Assembly: GCF_017303155.1 (NCBI RefSeq)
Contig: NZ_JAEKJR010000002.1
Location: forward strand, 620,001-684,000
Reading direction: 5' to 3'
Source of the DNA: Microbulbifer salipaludis
GTDB lineage: Bacteria; Pseudomonadota; Gammaproteobacteria; Pseudomonadales; Cellvibrionaceae
Length of the DNA: 64,000 nt
The position numbers were made by a program, and so were the translations under genes. This document shows positions 29,172-37,234 of the stretch, piece after piece; positions within the stretch are counted from its first letter, which is position 1; each line of letters starts with the position of its first letter. Below the pieces are notes generated by a model that was not told the DNA's origin, searched no databases, and worked only from the letters and a program-made list of their open reading frames with translations.

Positions 29172-29933
29172 ATGATCAGTTACTTTGCCAGTCTGTTGAT
29201 TCTGGCCGTTGTCTTTATCGTGATGTATGCGATCCGTATCCTGCGGGAATACGAGCGCGCGGTGGTGTTTTTTCTCGGGCGTTTTCAGGCGGTGAAGGGG
29301 CCGGGTCTGATCATCATTATTCCGGTGATCCAGACAATGGAGCGGGTGGATCTACGGGTAGTGGTGATGGATGTGCCGACCCAGGATGTGATCAGTCGGG
29401 ATAACGTTTCGGTGAAGGTCAATGCGGTGGTGTATTACCGGGTGGTCGATCCACAGTCGGCCATCATCAATGTGGAGAATTACCACGAGGCGGTGAGCCA
29501 GCTTTCGCAGACGACGTTACGCTCGGTGCTGGGTAAGCACGAGCTGGATGAAATGCTGTCGGAGCGTGACAAGCTCAATGTGGATATCCAGAAGATCCTC
29601 GATGAGCAGACGGATGCCTGGGGTGTGAAGGTGACCAATGTGGAGATCAAGCACATTGATCTGGACGAGAGCATGATCCGCGCCATTGCTCAGCAGGCGG
29701 AAGCAGAGCGTTCGCGGCGGGCGAAGGTGATTCATGCCGAAGGTGAGGCGCAGGCCGCATTGAAGCTCACTGAAGCGGCGGATCAACTGTCAAAAAATTC
29801 GAATGCCATTACCCTGCGGTACATGCAGACGCTGATTGATATTGCCGGAGAGCAGAATTCCACGATTGTGTTCCCGTTGCCGATGGACTTGATAAAACCT
29901 TTGCTTGAACAACAGGGGAAAAGTGGAAGTTGA
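29172..29933 (+). CDS. Slipin (stomatin/SPFH family) protein
   Basis: This 253-aa SPFH protein has one N-terminal membrane segment (about residues 3-22), then [18 protein letters not shown] and VQT-like [18 protein letters not shown] typical of slipins. [17 protein letters not shown] and [20 protein letters not shown] complete the SPFH and coiled-coil signature. It should form membrane-bound oligomers and pair with the upstream NfeD protease. Confidence 0.93.
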   Translation: MISYFASLLILAVVFIVMYAIRILREYERAVVFFLGRFQAVKGPGLIIIIPVIQTMERVDLRVVVMDVPTQDVISRDNVSVKVNAVVYYRVVDPQSAIINVENYHEAVSQLSQTTLRSVLGKHELDEMLSERDKLNVDIQKILDEQTDAWGVKVTNVEIKHIDLDESMIRAIAQQAEAERSRRAKVIHAEGEAQAALKLTEAADQLSKNSNAITLRYMQTLIDIAGEQNSTIVFPLPMDLIKPLLEQQGKSGS

Positions 29934-29965
29934 ATTCGGTGGTTCCAATTAGGTCGTTGAGTGGC

Positions 29966-30066
29966 GGCAGAGCACTGGGGTTTCGCTTTCGAAACCGGGC
30001 TAGGCGCCCCCCTTCAATACATCCCTGTCGCCGACGCTTTCGAAAGCGAAACCCCAGCACTCTGCC
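29966..30066 (+). repeat. Large palindromic element, copy 4 (slipin-pgi gap)
   Basis: Arms 29966-29994 and 30038-30066 pair over 29 positions with two mismatches (GGCAGAG, CTGGGGTTTCGC, TTTCGAAA). The inner part carries ACATCCCTGT (30019-30028, loop ATCCCT) and GGGCTAGGCGCCCCC in place of a second canonical hairpin. GCTAGGCGCCCCCC also occurs in copy 8. It lies 3' to both convergent genes. Confidence 0.85.
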
Positions 30067-30148
30067 TTCAATTCAAAGGTAGGTGCGTTTTATATGAAGG
30101 GGTAATTCCATATGAATAAGGCGCTGAACTTGATGCGAAGGTCGAGTG

Positions 30149-30241
30149 CCGGGTGTGGGTTTTCAGGAGCGTCGCAAACAGGATGTTTGCGCCGCAGCGC
30201 CCAGGGATGGGTTCACAGCGGTCCTGAAAACCCACACCCGG
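30149..30241 (-). repeat. Large palindromic element, copy 5 (slipin-pgi gap)
   Basis: CCGGGTGTGGGTTTTCAGGA (30149-30168) pairs perfectly with its complement at 30222-30241. Inner hairpins are GCAAAC/GTTTGC around AGGAT (30174-30190) and GCGCCC/GGGTTC around AGGGAT (30203-30208). The loops are complementary to RTCCCT, so the copy is inverted relative to copy 4. The reverse complement of its inner part matches the CCGCTGTGAA segment of copies 1 and 6. Confidence 0.88.
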
Positions 30242-30299
30242 TGCTTGGCCGCCGGTAAAACCACTAAGCGGGGCCACTGGCTTTTCGAAGAAGTGAGAA

Positions 30300-31913
30300 T
30301 TACTTAAGAAGAAGTTTGAGAAGATGGGCCGTGGACCCATCCCAATCCTCCGGAATCTCCCCATCAATGGCCGCATGCACGCCATTGCCAAGCACCTTGC
30401 CTAACTCCACGCCCCACTGATCGAAGGGATTGATGTCCAGCAGGCAGCCAAAGGTAAACACCTTGTGCTCGTACAGCGCCAGCAGGCTGCCCAGGTGGAA
30501 CGGATCCAGCTTTTCCACAATCAGGGTATTGCTCGGGCGGTTGCCGGGTACCACTTTATGCGGTGCTAGCTGATGTACTTCTTTGTGGGTGTGGCCTGAG
30601 GCCTCCAGCTCTTTGCGCGCTTCGGCCAGGGACTTGCCTTTGAGCAGGGCCTGGCTTTGGCTCAGGCAGCAGGAAAGCAGCCACTGGTGCTGCTCCACCA
30701 GCTCGGAAGTCGGCTGTTTGATCGCCACAAAGTCCGCCGGAATCATGTCCGTACCCTGATGCAACAGCTGATGGAAGGAGTGCTGGCCGTTACTGCCTTC
30801 GGCGCCCCAGATCACGCTGCCGCTCGGGTAGGGTAGCGGTTGCGCATCCCGGGTTACGCTCTTGCCGAGGCTCTCCATATCCAGCTGCTGCAGCCACGCC
30901 GGGAACTTGGCCAGGCGCTGGGCGTAGGGCAGTACTGCCAGGCTGCCGGCACCCCAGCATTGGCGATACCAGAAGTGGATCAGTGCCATCAGCACCGGCA
31001 GGTTCTGTGCAAAAGCCGCTTCCGCAAAATGAGTATCCATGGCATGGGCGCCCTTCAGCAAATCACTGTAGGCGTCAAAGCCGCAGGCCAGTGCGATGGG
31101 CAAGCCGATGGCCGACCACAGCGAGTAGCGTCCACCCACCCAGTCCCACATGGGGAAAATATTCTGCGCCGCAATGCCAAAGTCCTGCGCCGCCACCAGG
31201 TTGCTGCTCACCGCAACAAAGTGTTTTTCAAGGTCAGATTCGGCACAGCCAGCATTGAGTACCCACTGGCGCGCGGAGAGGGCGTTCTGGCGGGTTTCCA
31301 GGGTGGAGAAAGACTTGGAGGCGACGATGAACAGGGTCTCGTCAGCGGGCAGCGAGGCGAGGGTATCACTCAGGTCGGCACCGTCGATATTGGCGACGAA
31401 GTGCACAGTAAGACCCTCTTTGTGCCAAGGGCGCAAGGCTTCGCAGACCATGCGTGGACCCAGGTCGGAGCCGCCGATGCCGATGTTGACCACATGGCGG
31501 ATGCGCTTGCCGCTGAAGCCCGTCCAGTGGCCACTGTGGACCTGTGCGACGAACTTCTCCATCTGCACACGGCAGTCCGCTACCGCCTGCTCGTGCTCGG
31601 TGCCGGGCGCTCCCTGAAAGCGCAGGGCGGTGTGCAGTGCCGGGCGATGTTCGGTGTTATTGATGGTGGCGCCGCTGAACAGTGCCTGGATGCGCTCTTG
31701 CAGATGTGCGGTATCGGTATATCCCAGCAACAGTTGCCGTGTTTCTGCACTGAGCAGGTTCTTGCTGTAGTCCAGATAGATGCCCGCAGCCTCGGCACTG
31801 AAGTCCTGGGCGCGGTCTGCTGACGACGCGAACAGATCTCGGAGCGACCAGCGCTGCTGGTCCTTGTGCTGCTGTAATTTTGCGATGGCGGCGGACAGGG
31901 GGAGAGCATCCAT
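30300..31913 (-). CDS. pgi: Glucose-6-phosphate isomerase
   Basis: This 537-aa enzyme interconverts glucose-6-phosphate and fructose-6-phosphate. Both family signatures are present, DWVGGRYSLWSAIG and CLLDINPFDQWGVELGK, along with VVNIGIGGSDLGPRM and GAEGSNGQHSF. The length is close to E. coli Pgi (549 aa). I start at MDALPLSAAIAKLQ (31913); the frame extends to 31955 without a better site. It converges on the slipin gene across two palindromic elements. Confidence 0.97.
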   Translation of the reverse strand: MDALPLSAAIAKLQQHKDQQRWSLRDLFASSADRAQDFSAEAAGIYLDYSKNLLSAETRQLLLGYTDTAHLQERIQALFSGATINNTEHRPALHTALRFQGAPGTEHEQAVADCRVQMEKFVAQVHSGHWTGFSGKRIRHVVNIGIGGSDLGPRMVCEALRPWHKEGLTVHFVANIDGADLSDTLASLPADETLFIVASKSFSTLETRQNALSARQWVLNAGCAESDLEKHFVAVSSNLVAAQDFGIAAQNIFPMWDWVGGRYSLWSAIGLPIALACGFDAYSDLLKGAHAMDTHFAEAAFAQNLPVLMALIHFWYRQCWGAGSLAVLPYAQRLAKFPAWLQQLDMESLGKSVTRDAQPLPYPSGSVIWGAEGSNGQHSFHQLLHQGTDMIPADFVAIKQPTSELVEQHQWLLSCCLSQSQALLKGKSLAEARKELEASGHTHKEVHQLAPHKVVPGNRPSNTLIVEKLDPFHLGSLLALYEHKVFTFGCLLDINPFDQWGVELGKVLGNGVHAAIDGEIPEDWDGSTAHLLKLLLK

Positions 31914-32213
31914 GATCAAAGATTCTTTGCTGATGGTGAGAAAGGAAAGGCGCAAATATTAGCGACAATTGGCCGGTGCGGCCAGTTTGGCTGACAAATC
32001 CGCTGGCTTTGGGGGACGCTGTATAGCGAAGTGACAATAGAATGCTGTGTGTACTGGTATCGGCTAGAGGAAGCGGTATTTAGGCGAAGAGCGGTCTGTG
32101 CAGGTGTCGTGGGGAGGGAGTGAGGTCGTCGTACGCTTTGGTGCTTGCGTTACTTTTTCGAGGTCTGTTTACAAGCCACGCTCTCAAGTCAAATTAGCTG
32201 AGCCCAAAATGCA
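31914..32213. other. Intergenic gap upstream of pgi
   Basis: This 300-bp stretch should hold the pgi promoter on the minus strand. I see no recognisable operator, repeat or gene. An open frame on plus from 32098 only runs antisense to the small lipoprotein. Confidence 0.4.
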
Positions 32214-32239
32214 AAATGCCGCTTCGAGAAGCGGCATTT
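32214..32239 (-). terminator. Intrinsic terminator after small lipoprotein gene
   Basis: AAATGCCGCTT (32214-32224) pairs perfectly with AAGCGGCATTT (32229-32239) around the tetraloop CGAG. On the minus strand the stem is followed by TGCATTTTGG, a modest T-tract. It lies 22 bp beyond the stop codon. Confidence 0.75.
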
Positions 32240-32261
32240 GCATGGACCTGAAAGAGAGCGG

Positions 32262-32456
32262 TTATTTAACCACTTTCATACAGCGCACGTTATCGGATGC
32301 CATCCAGCAATCCGCGTCCGCAGGACAGGCCATTGAAGTCGGAATTTGTTCTGACCCAGGCGGGCAGGCGGCCGGCATCGGAGCCGGTGCACAACAACCT
32401 GCGAGGACCAGTGCACAAATAATTCCGGTTAAGTACTTGGCTGGAGTGAAATTCAT
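32262..32456 (-). CDS. Small Cys-rich lipoprotein, 64 aa
   Basis: The gene encodes a 64-aa protein with a clear lipoprotein signal: MNFTPAKYLTGIICALVL, lipobox LAGC, then a second Cys. The mature part is about 44 residues and Cys/Pro/Ala-rich (CCAPAPMPAACPPGSEQIP ... CPADADCWMASDNVRC), so disulfides are likely. AAAGGAGTTAGGGG precedes the ATG, a strong ribosome-binding site, and a terminator follows. Both support a real, independent gene. I do not recognise a family. Confidence 0.78.
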   Translation of the reverse strand: MNFTPAKYLTGIICALVLAGCCAPAPMPAACPPGSEQIPTSMACPADADCWMASDNVRCMKVVK

Positions 32457-32891
32457 CCCCTAACTCCTTTCCGTTGATGTTAGTCAATAGCATAGACAAT
32501 AAAACGTCACCTGTTTGGTGTGCTTTGTAAAAATCTTTTCTACAAACATACCGCCCAATGGAGTGTAATAGGCGTGCGGTTAAAATAGCCGCCAGAGATG
32601 AATTCAGGATAAAACCGCCGCCACTTTGTCACCGTCACGGGCCTGAATTTAAAGGGTTATCCGCCAAATTGCGCATTTGCCCATTGCCGGGCGGGCAAGA
32701 ATTTTTTTCAGGGCACTGAAAGCGGATTTATTTTCCTTTTTGGGTGCACTGTTTTGCGATAACCCGCGCCAGAAAGTGTAAAAAACAGCTGGAATGCGTG
32801 AAATAAAGTCGATGAATTGCGCGCATATTTTTATGCGCGCTGTGCAGACAGGGTAGGAGACGGGTTACTTTGGCGCGCGGATGTTTTTATT
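32457..32891. other. Intergenic gap with one perfect hairpin
   Basis: This 435-bp region has no gene I can support. It is AT-rich around 32490-32560 and 32690-32790. GCGCGCATA (32819-32827), TTTT, TATGCGCGC (32832-32840) is a perfect 9-bp stem 52 bp beyond the stop of the DUF3549 gene; no T-tract follows on either strand. Confidence 0.45.
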
Positions 32892-33944
32892 TCAATTTCC
32901 GCTGGGAGCCAGAAATTCACCAAATGCGCGCGCCACGCACTCTTTGCGTTCCGGGTTTCTCAGCACGCCGAGCAGGATGTTGCGCAATTGTGGAAGAAAC
33001 AGCAGGTCGGTGAGCAGCAAGTTAAAGGTTTGCTGGGGCTGGCTGTCACTCAGGTTTTCCAGCCACAGCTGTGCAAGCTCCGGCACCTGAAGATCGTCAC
33101 TGCAGCGGCTGCCAATTGCGGCCAGTACCTCGCCCTGGCGCCCAACCTTACCCTGCAACACCTGCAGCAACCACTGCTGGCGCATGCCCCCGGCAACGCT
33201 GTGGGATACGCCGCGGATTACGCCGATGATCAGATTCAGGTCGGGCTCACTGTCTGCCAGGGTCTGTTGTGCGCGGTGAATCAGCGGCTCTGCGAGCCTG
33301 TGATCAATTGCCTCGCTCTCCAGGCACTGGCACAGGGGAACCAGTGCGGGGGTGGCGAAACGAGACAGGTTCGCCGCCAGTGCCTCCCGCTCTTCTTCCC
33401 AGCGCACCGCGAGGTCCGCGATACCCTGCAGGGCCAGCTGGTCCCATGGGAATGAGGCCGGATCTTTTGCGTAGGCGCGTGCGGCCGGGTAGTGGTCGCT
33501 GGCCGGGCGATGCAGCAGTTTCGCGGCCTTCGCATGGAACACAGCGCGCTTTTCTGCCGCAGGGGTAAACACCAGCCCGCTGTTCTCCAGCGCCTGCTGC
33601 AGGTGTTTCCCCGGGTCCTGCTGCCCGTTACTGCCGTTTCCCTCAGGGTAGAGCGCCCCGTGCAGCTGTTTCAGGAAGCGGTCGCGGATCGGCAGCAGGA
33701 GCTTGCCCTGTTCGTCGAGCGGCAACTGCAGGAACCACACCACCGGGTCGCCGCCGGCAGGATCTGTTGGCCACAGTAACAGGCCGCACCAGGCCTGGCG
33801 CAGGTACGGGTATGGCCAGGGCGCGGTGCCTGCCTCGAACGCTTCTGCAGTTTTCCGGCTGACTGGCTGCACGCGGCGGCCCACATCAAACCACCGCAGG
33901 TTGAATGCTGCGGAGGAGATCAGATCGGTGAGGGTATTCGACAT
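32892..33944 (-). CDS. DUF3549-family protein
   Basis: This 350-aa soluble protein begins MSNTLTDLISSAAFNLRWFDVGRR and contains AWCGLLLWPTDP and PVVWFLQLPLDEQGKL, which I associate with DUF3549, a gammaproteobacterial family of unknown function. The C-terminal half is helical and may be HEAT-like. No signal peptide or catalytic motif is apparent. It starts 8 bp after the nhaC stop, so the two are probably co-transcribed. Confidence 0.8.
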   Translation of the reverse strand: MSNTLTDLISSAAFNLRWFDVGRRVQPVSRKTAEAFEAGTAPWPYPYLRQAWCGLLLWPTDPAGGDPVVWFLQLPLDEQGKLLLPIRDRFLKQLHGALYPEGNGSNGQQDPGKHLQQALENSGLVFTPAAEKRAVFHAKAAKLLHRPASDHYPAARAYAKDPASFPWDQLALQGIADLAVRWEEEREALAANLSRFATPALVPLCQCLESEAIDHRLAEPLIHRAQQTLADSEPDLNLIIGVIRGVSHSVAGGMRQQWLLQVLQGKVGRQGEVLAAIGSRCSDDLQVPELAQLWLENLSDSQPQQTFNLLLTDLLFLPQLRNILLGVLRNPERKECVARAFGEFLAPSGN

Positions 33945-33952
33945 CGGTTCGG

Positions 33953-35467
33953 TTAGGCCTTTTCTGCATCCGGCAGGGCTTGCTGGGTGCCCAGTGGCAT
34001 CTGCTTGAAGTGCAGCCAGCCGTAGGCGATGGCCAGCAGCGGGCAGATGATGTTGAACAGGGCAAAGGGCGCATAGGTAAATGTGGCGATTCCCAGGGTG
34101 GCACTCATGTAGGCACCACAGGTATTCCAGGGAATGAGCACCGAGGTGATGGTGCCGGAGTCTTCCAGCGTGCGCGACAGGTTCAGCCCGTGCAGGCCCT
34201 TGCTTTCAAAGGCCTCGCGGAACATGCGGCCGGGGATGATGATCGCCATGTACTGGTCGCCCGCCGCGGCGTTCATGCCGAAACAGGTAAGAACCGTTGA
34301 AGTGATCAGGCCGCCCACAGTCTTCACTCCGGAGAGCGCCCAGTTCACGATGCGCTCCAGGAAGCCGGCACGCTCCATCACACCACCAAAGCCCATCGCG
34401 GAAATGATCAGCCAGATGGTGTTCAGCATGCTGCTCATACCTCCCTTGGAGAGCAGGGCGGCAACGGCTTCGTTGCTGGATGTGGATTTGTAGCCGTCAA
34501 ACAGGCTGTGCCACGCCCCCTTGAGCAGGCTCAGGGGGCCTTCGCCGCCGGCCAGCTGACGGGTGGCATTGGGCTCGAAGATCATGGCGATCAGACAGCC
34601 CACCAGCGCGCCGATAATCAGCGTGGGATACGCGGGGATTTTTCTCCACGCCATAAACAGCAGCAGTGCCAGCGGCAGCATACTGACGATGGAGATGCTG
34701 AACTCCTCCTGCAGGGAGCCGAGCAGTTTCTGGATATCGTCCGCCGAGGCGTGGTCGGTGTTGGCGGTGAGGCCGATGGTGGCAAAGACTACCAGCGCGA
34801 TGGTGAATGCCGGGATGGTGGTCCACAGCATGTGGCGGATATGCAGGAACAGGTCGTTGGAGGTGACCGCCGCCGCGACGTTGGTGGTATCGGACAGGGG
34901 CGACATCTTGTCACCAAAGTAGGCGCCGGAAATGACCGCACCGGCGGTGATGGCGGGGTTGAGGCCCAGTGCGGCCGCGATACCCATCAGTGCCACACCG
35001 AGGGTGCCCGCGGTGGTCCAGCTGGAGCCGATGCTGAGCCCGACAATGGCGCAGATGATACAGCTGGCGGCGTAGAACCACTGGGGTGACAGCATTTGCA
35101 CCCCGTAATAGATCATTGAAGGCACGGTGCCAGCGAGGATCCAGCTGCCGATCAGCGCGCCCACCGCCAGCAGAATCAAAATGGCACCAAACACCAGGCT
35201 CATGCCATGCAGCATGCCGCCTTCCATCTCTTTCCAGGTAAAGCCGTTCTTCATGCCCATCAGGGCGGCAACCCCGGCGCACAGCAGCAGCGCGATCTGG
35301 TTGGGGCCGTAGGAGGAGTCGGCGCCGAAGAAGTAGACGGAGAGGGATAGTAGTGCGATGAGTATCAGCAGGGGGATCAGTGCATCCAGCAGGCTGGGGG
35401 TGTGGTGCGAGTACTGCGAATCCTGCGGCTGGGACTCACTGGCATTGCCGGGACTGGTCTGGCTCAA
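33953..35467 (-). CDS. nhaC: NhaC-family Na+/H+ antiporter
   Basis: This 504-aa inner-membrane protein has about 11-12 hydrophobic helices after a polar N-terminus of about 25 residues. GLSIGSSWTTAGTLGVALMG, GAVISGAYFGDKMSPLSDTTN and MNAAAGDQYMAI are diagnostic of NhaC. It should export Na+ in exchange for protons, fitting a marine lifestyle. The start is TTG at 35467 with AGGAGAG about 6 nt upstream. An 11-bp tandem duplication lies just upstream. Confidence 0.92.
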   Translation of the reverse strand: MSQTSPGNASESQPQDSQYSHHTPSLLDALIPLLILIALLSLSVYFFGADSSYGPNQIALLLCAGVAALMGMKNGFTWKEMEGGMLHGMSLVFGAILILLAVGALIGSWILAGTVPSMIYYGVQMLSPQWFYAASCIICAIVGLSIGSSWTTAGTLGVALMGIAAALGLNPAITAGAVISGAYFGDKMSPLSDTTNVAAAVTSNDLFLHIRHMLWTTIPAFTIALVVFATIGLTANTDHASADDIQKLLGSLQEEFSISIVSMLPLALLLFMAWRKIPAYPTLIIGALVGCLIAMIFEPNATRQLAGGEGPLSLLKGAWHSLFDGYKSTSSNEAVAALLSKGGMSSMLNTIWLIISAMGFGGVMERAGFLERIVNWALSGVKTVGGLITSTVLTCFGMNAAAGDQYMAIIIPGRMFREAFESKGLHGLNLSRTLEDSGTITSVLIPWNTCGAYMSATLGIATFTYAPFALFNIICPLLAIAYGWLHFKQMPLGTQQALPDAEKA

Positions 35468-35806
35468 GGTGCTCTCCTATATCTGGCCTCAGTCGGGCCT
35501 CAGTCGGGCCGCCCTGCTCGTGGCGGGGCTGCCGTTCAGTTTCTTGTTATGTGTGACGCAAAGCGGTCTATTCTCGGGGCGGGGCGGATATATGTCCATA
35601 GTGGCCGGATGCGGGGTGATTACAGACGCGGATAACCGCAGAGTCCGCCGAGGCACTGGCAGTTCGCCCGCGCATCCGGTATGTTCTGCGCCGGTTTCGC
35701 CCGCCGCACCCTTATTGGCTGCTGGCTGGGCCACAATAAGAAAGCGCCAGTGCGCGGCGTCCGCTGAGTGAGATGGCGCGCTGGAGTTGGCAGGTAATTG
35801 AATTCC
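35468..35806. other. Divergent gap with an 11-bp tandem duplication
   Basis: This 339-bp region should hold the nhaC and acyltransferase promoters. CCTCAGTCGGG is repeated exactly at 35487-35497 and 35498-35508, 20 bp from the nhaC start in its probable leader. Nothing else is recognisable. Confidence 0.45.
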
Positions 35807-36982
35807 ATGAATGTGAGAAATCTGGATACGAGTCAATTCGATGAGATCCGCCCGTACCGGGACGATGAGGTGCGCCCGGCGCTGCGCCGTCTGGTAGAAG
35901 ACCCGGAGATGTCCCGGGTGGTGGCCCACTTCCTGTTACCCGGCATGGCGAGCAAGCTGGAGCGGCCGCTGGCGTGGCTGGTGCGTCAGCTTGTGCGCTT
36001 TGAATTCCGCAAGGCGCACAATGTGCGCGGTGTGCAGGATGTGATCGCCAAGTACCTGGAGAAAGCCGTGAACCGCACCAGTTGCGGCCTGAGCATCTCC
36101 GGTCTCGATACCCTGCCAAAAGACCGGGCCTGCCTGTTTGTGAGCAATCACCGGGATATCGCCATGGACCCGGCGCTGGCGATCCTCGCCATGTATAAAG
36201 AAGGGCATGAGACATCCCGTATCGCTATCGGCGACAACCTGCTGTCCAAGCAGTTTGCCACCGACATTATGAAGCTGAACAAGTGCTTTGTGGTGAAGCG
36301 CAGCTCTGGCAGCCGCCGTGAGAAGCTAATGGCGGCGACCACTCTTTCCCGTTATATCCACCATTCCATCGTCAATGAGAACGAGCATGTGTGGATTGCC
36401 CAGCGCGCCGGCCGCGCCAAAGACGGTCGCGATCGTACCAACCCTGCACTGGCAGCCATGTTTGGTATGGCCAAGCCCAAGGAGCAGTCGTTTGCGGAGT
36501 TCTGGCGCGAGCTGCACATAGTGCCGCTGGCGATTTCCTACGAGTGGGACCCCTGTGACCGTCACAAGGCGCGCGAGCTGTATATCACCGAACACCAGGA
36601 TGAGTATCAGAAGAAAGCACACGAGGACCTGGGCAGTATCGCCAAGGGCGTCGTGGGCCAGAAGGGGCACATTCACGCGGCCTTCGGCACGCCCATTGAG
36701 AAGGATTTCAGCGATGTCAGCGCATTGGCCGATGAGATTGACCGCCAGATTATCGGCAACTATGTGCTGCATCCCACCAACCTGATCGCCTACCAGATGA
36801 TCTACGGGGAGGCCCCGAACCTGCCGGTAGGCTATCCGCCCAAGCCCTGGCACCCGGACGAGCACCAGGAAATCCGAGAACAGTTCGAGGCCCGCATGGC
36901 CAGGATTGACGAGCGCTGGCGGGACAAGGCTATCCAGGGTTATGCCAACCCTGTGGTATCGCGCCTGGCCTACGAATCTTAG
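35807..36982 (+). CDS. PlsC-type glycerophospholipid acyltransferase
   Basis: This 391-aa protein carries the acyltransferase motif HxxxxD as NHRDIAMDPA near residue 113 and later motifs KRSSGSRREK and WIAQRAGRAKDGRD. The N-terminal ~90 residues are an added helical region. No obvious membrane span is present, so it may be peripheral. The likely reaction is acyl transfer to (lyso)phosphatidic acid, but the substrate is not proven. I start at ATG 35807; TTG 35798 is in frame. Confidence 0.82.
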   Translation: MNVRNLDTSQFDEIRPYRDDEVRPALRRLVEDPEMSRVVAHFLLPGMASKLERPLAWLVRQLVRFEFRKAHNVRGVQDVIAKYLEKAVNRTSCGLSISGLDTLPKDRACLFVSNHRDIAMDPALAILAMYKEGHETSRIAIGDNLLSKQFATDIMKLNKCFVVKRSSGSRREKLMAATTLSRYIHHSIVNENEHVWIAQRAGRAKDGRDRTNPALAAMFGMAKPKEQSFAEFWRELHIVPLAISYEWDPCDRHKARELYITEHQDEYQKKAHEDLGSIAKGVVGQKGHIHAAFGTPIEKDFSDVSALADEIDRQIIGNYVLHPTNLIAYQMIYGEAPNLPVGYPPKPWHPDEHQEIREQFEARMARIDERWRDKAIQGYANPVVSRLAYES

Positions 36983-37014
36983 TTCTTTCGGGGCTCCGAA
37001 GCTGGACCTGTGGC

Positions 37015-37126
37015 GGCGAAGCGCTGGGCAGGGGTTTTCAGGACCGCTGTGAATACATCCCTGTAAGCTTCGTCGCAAACGTCCCTGTTTGCGACGATCC
37101 TGAAAACCCCTGCCCAGCACTTCGCC
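37015..37126 (+). repeat. Large palindromic element, copy 6 (acyltransferase-dinG gap)
   Basis: Arms 37015-37043 and 37098-37126 pair over 29 positions with one mismatch (GGCGAAG, GCTGGGCAGGGG, TTTTCAGGA). CGTCGCAAAC (37071-37080) pairs perfectly with GTTTGCGACG (37087-37096), loop GTCCCT, and the first inner arm reads CCGCTGTGAATACATCCCTG. This is the cleanest copy and a useful reference for the family. Confidence 0.92.
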
Positions 37127-37234
37127 TTCGCCATTACCTATGTTCTCTGCACGCGAAACCCGATTGGCTAAACCCTGAACAAGCATGGATAATGGCCGGC
37201 TGATTTAATCCATAGCGAAGCCAGCCGGTCCCCA

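Noticed and set aside
32819-32840. Hairpin as terminator of the DUF3549 gene
   Set aside because: The 9-bp stem is perfect but no T-tract follows on the minus strand, so I kept it only as an unexplained structure.
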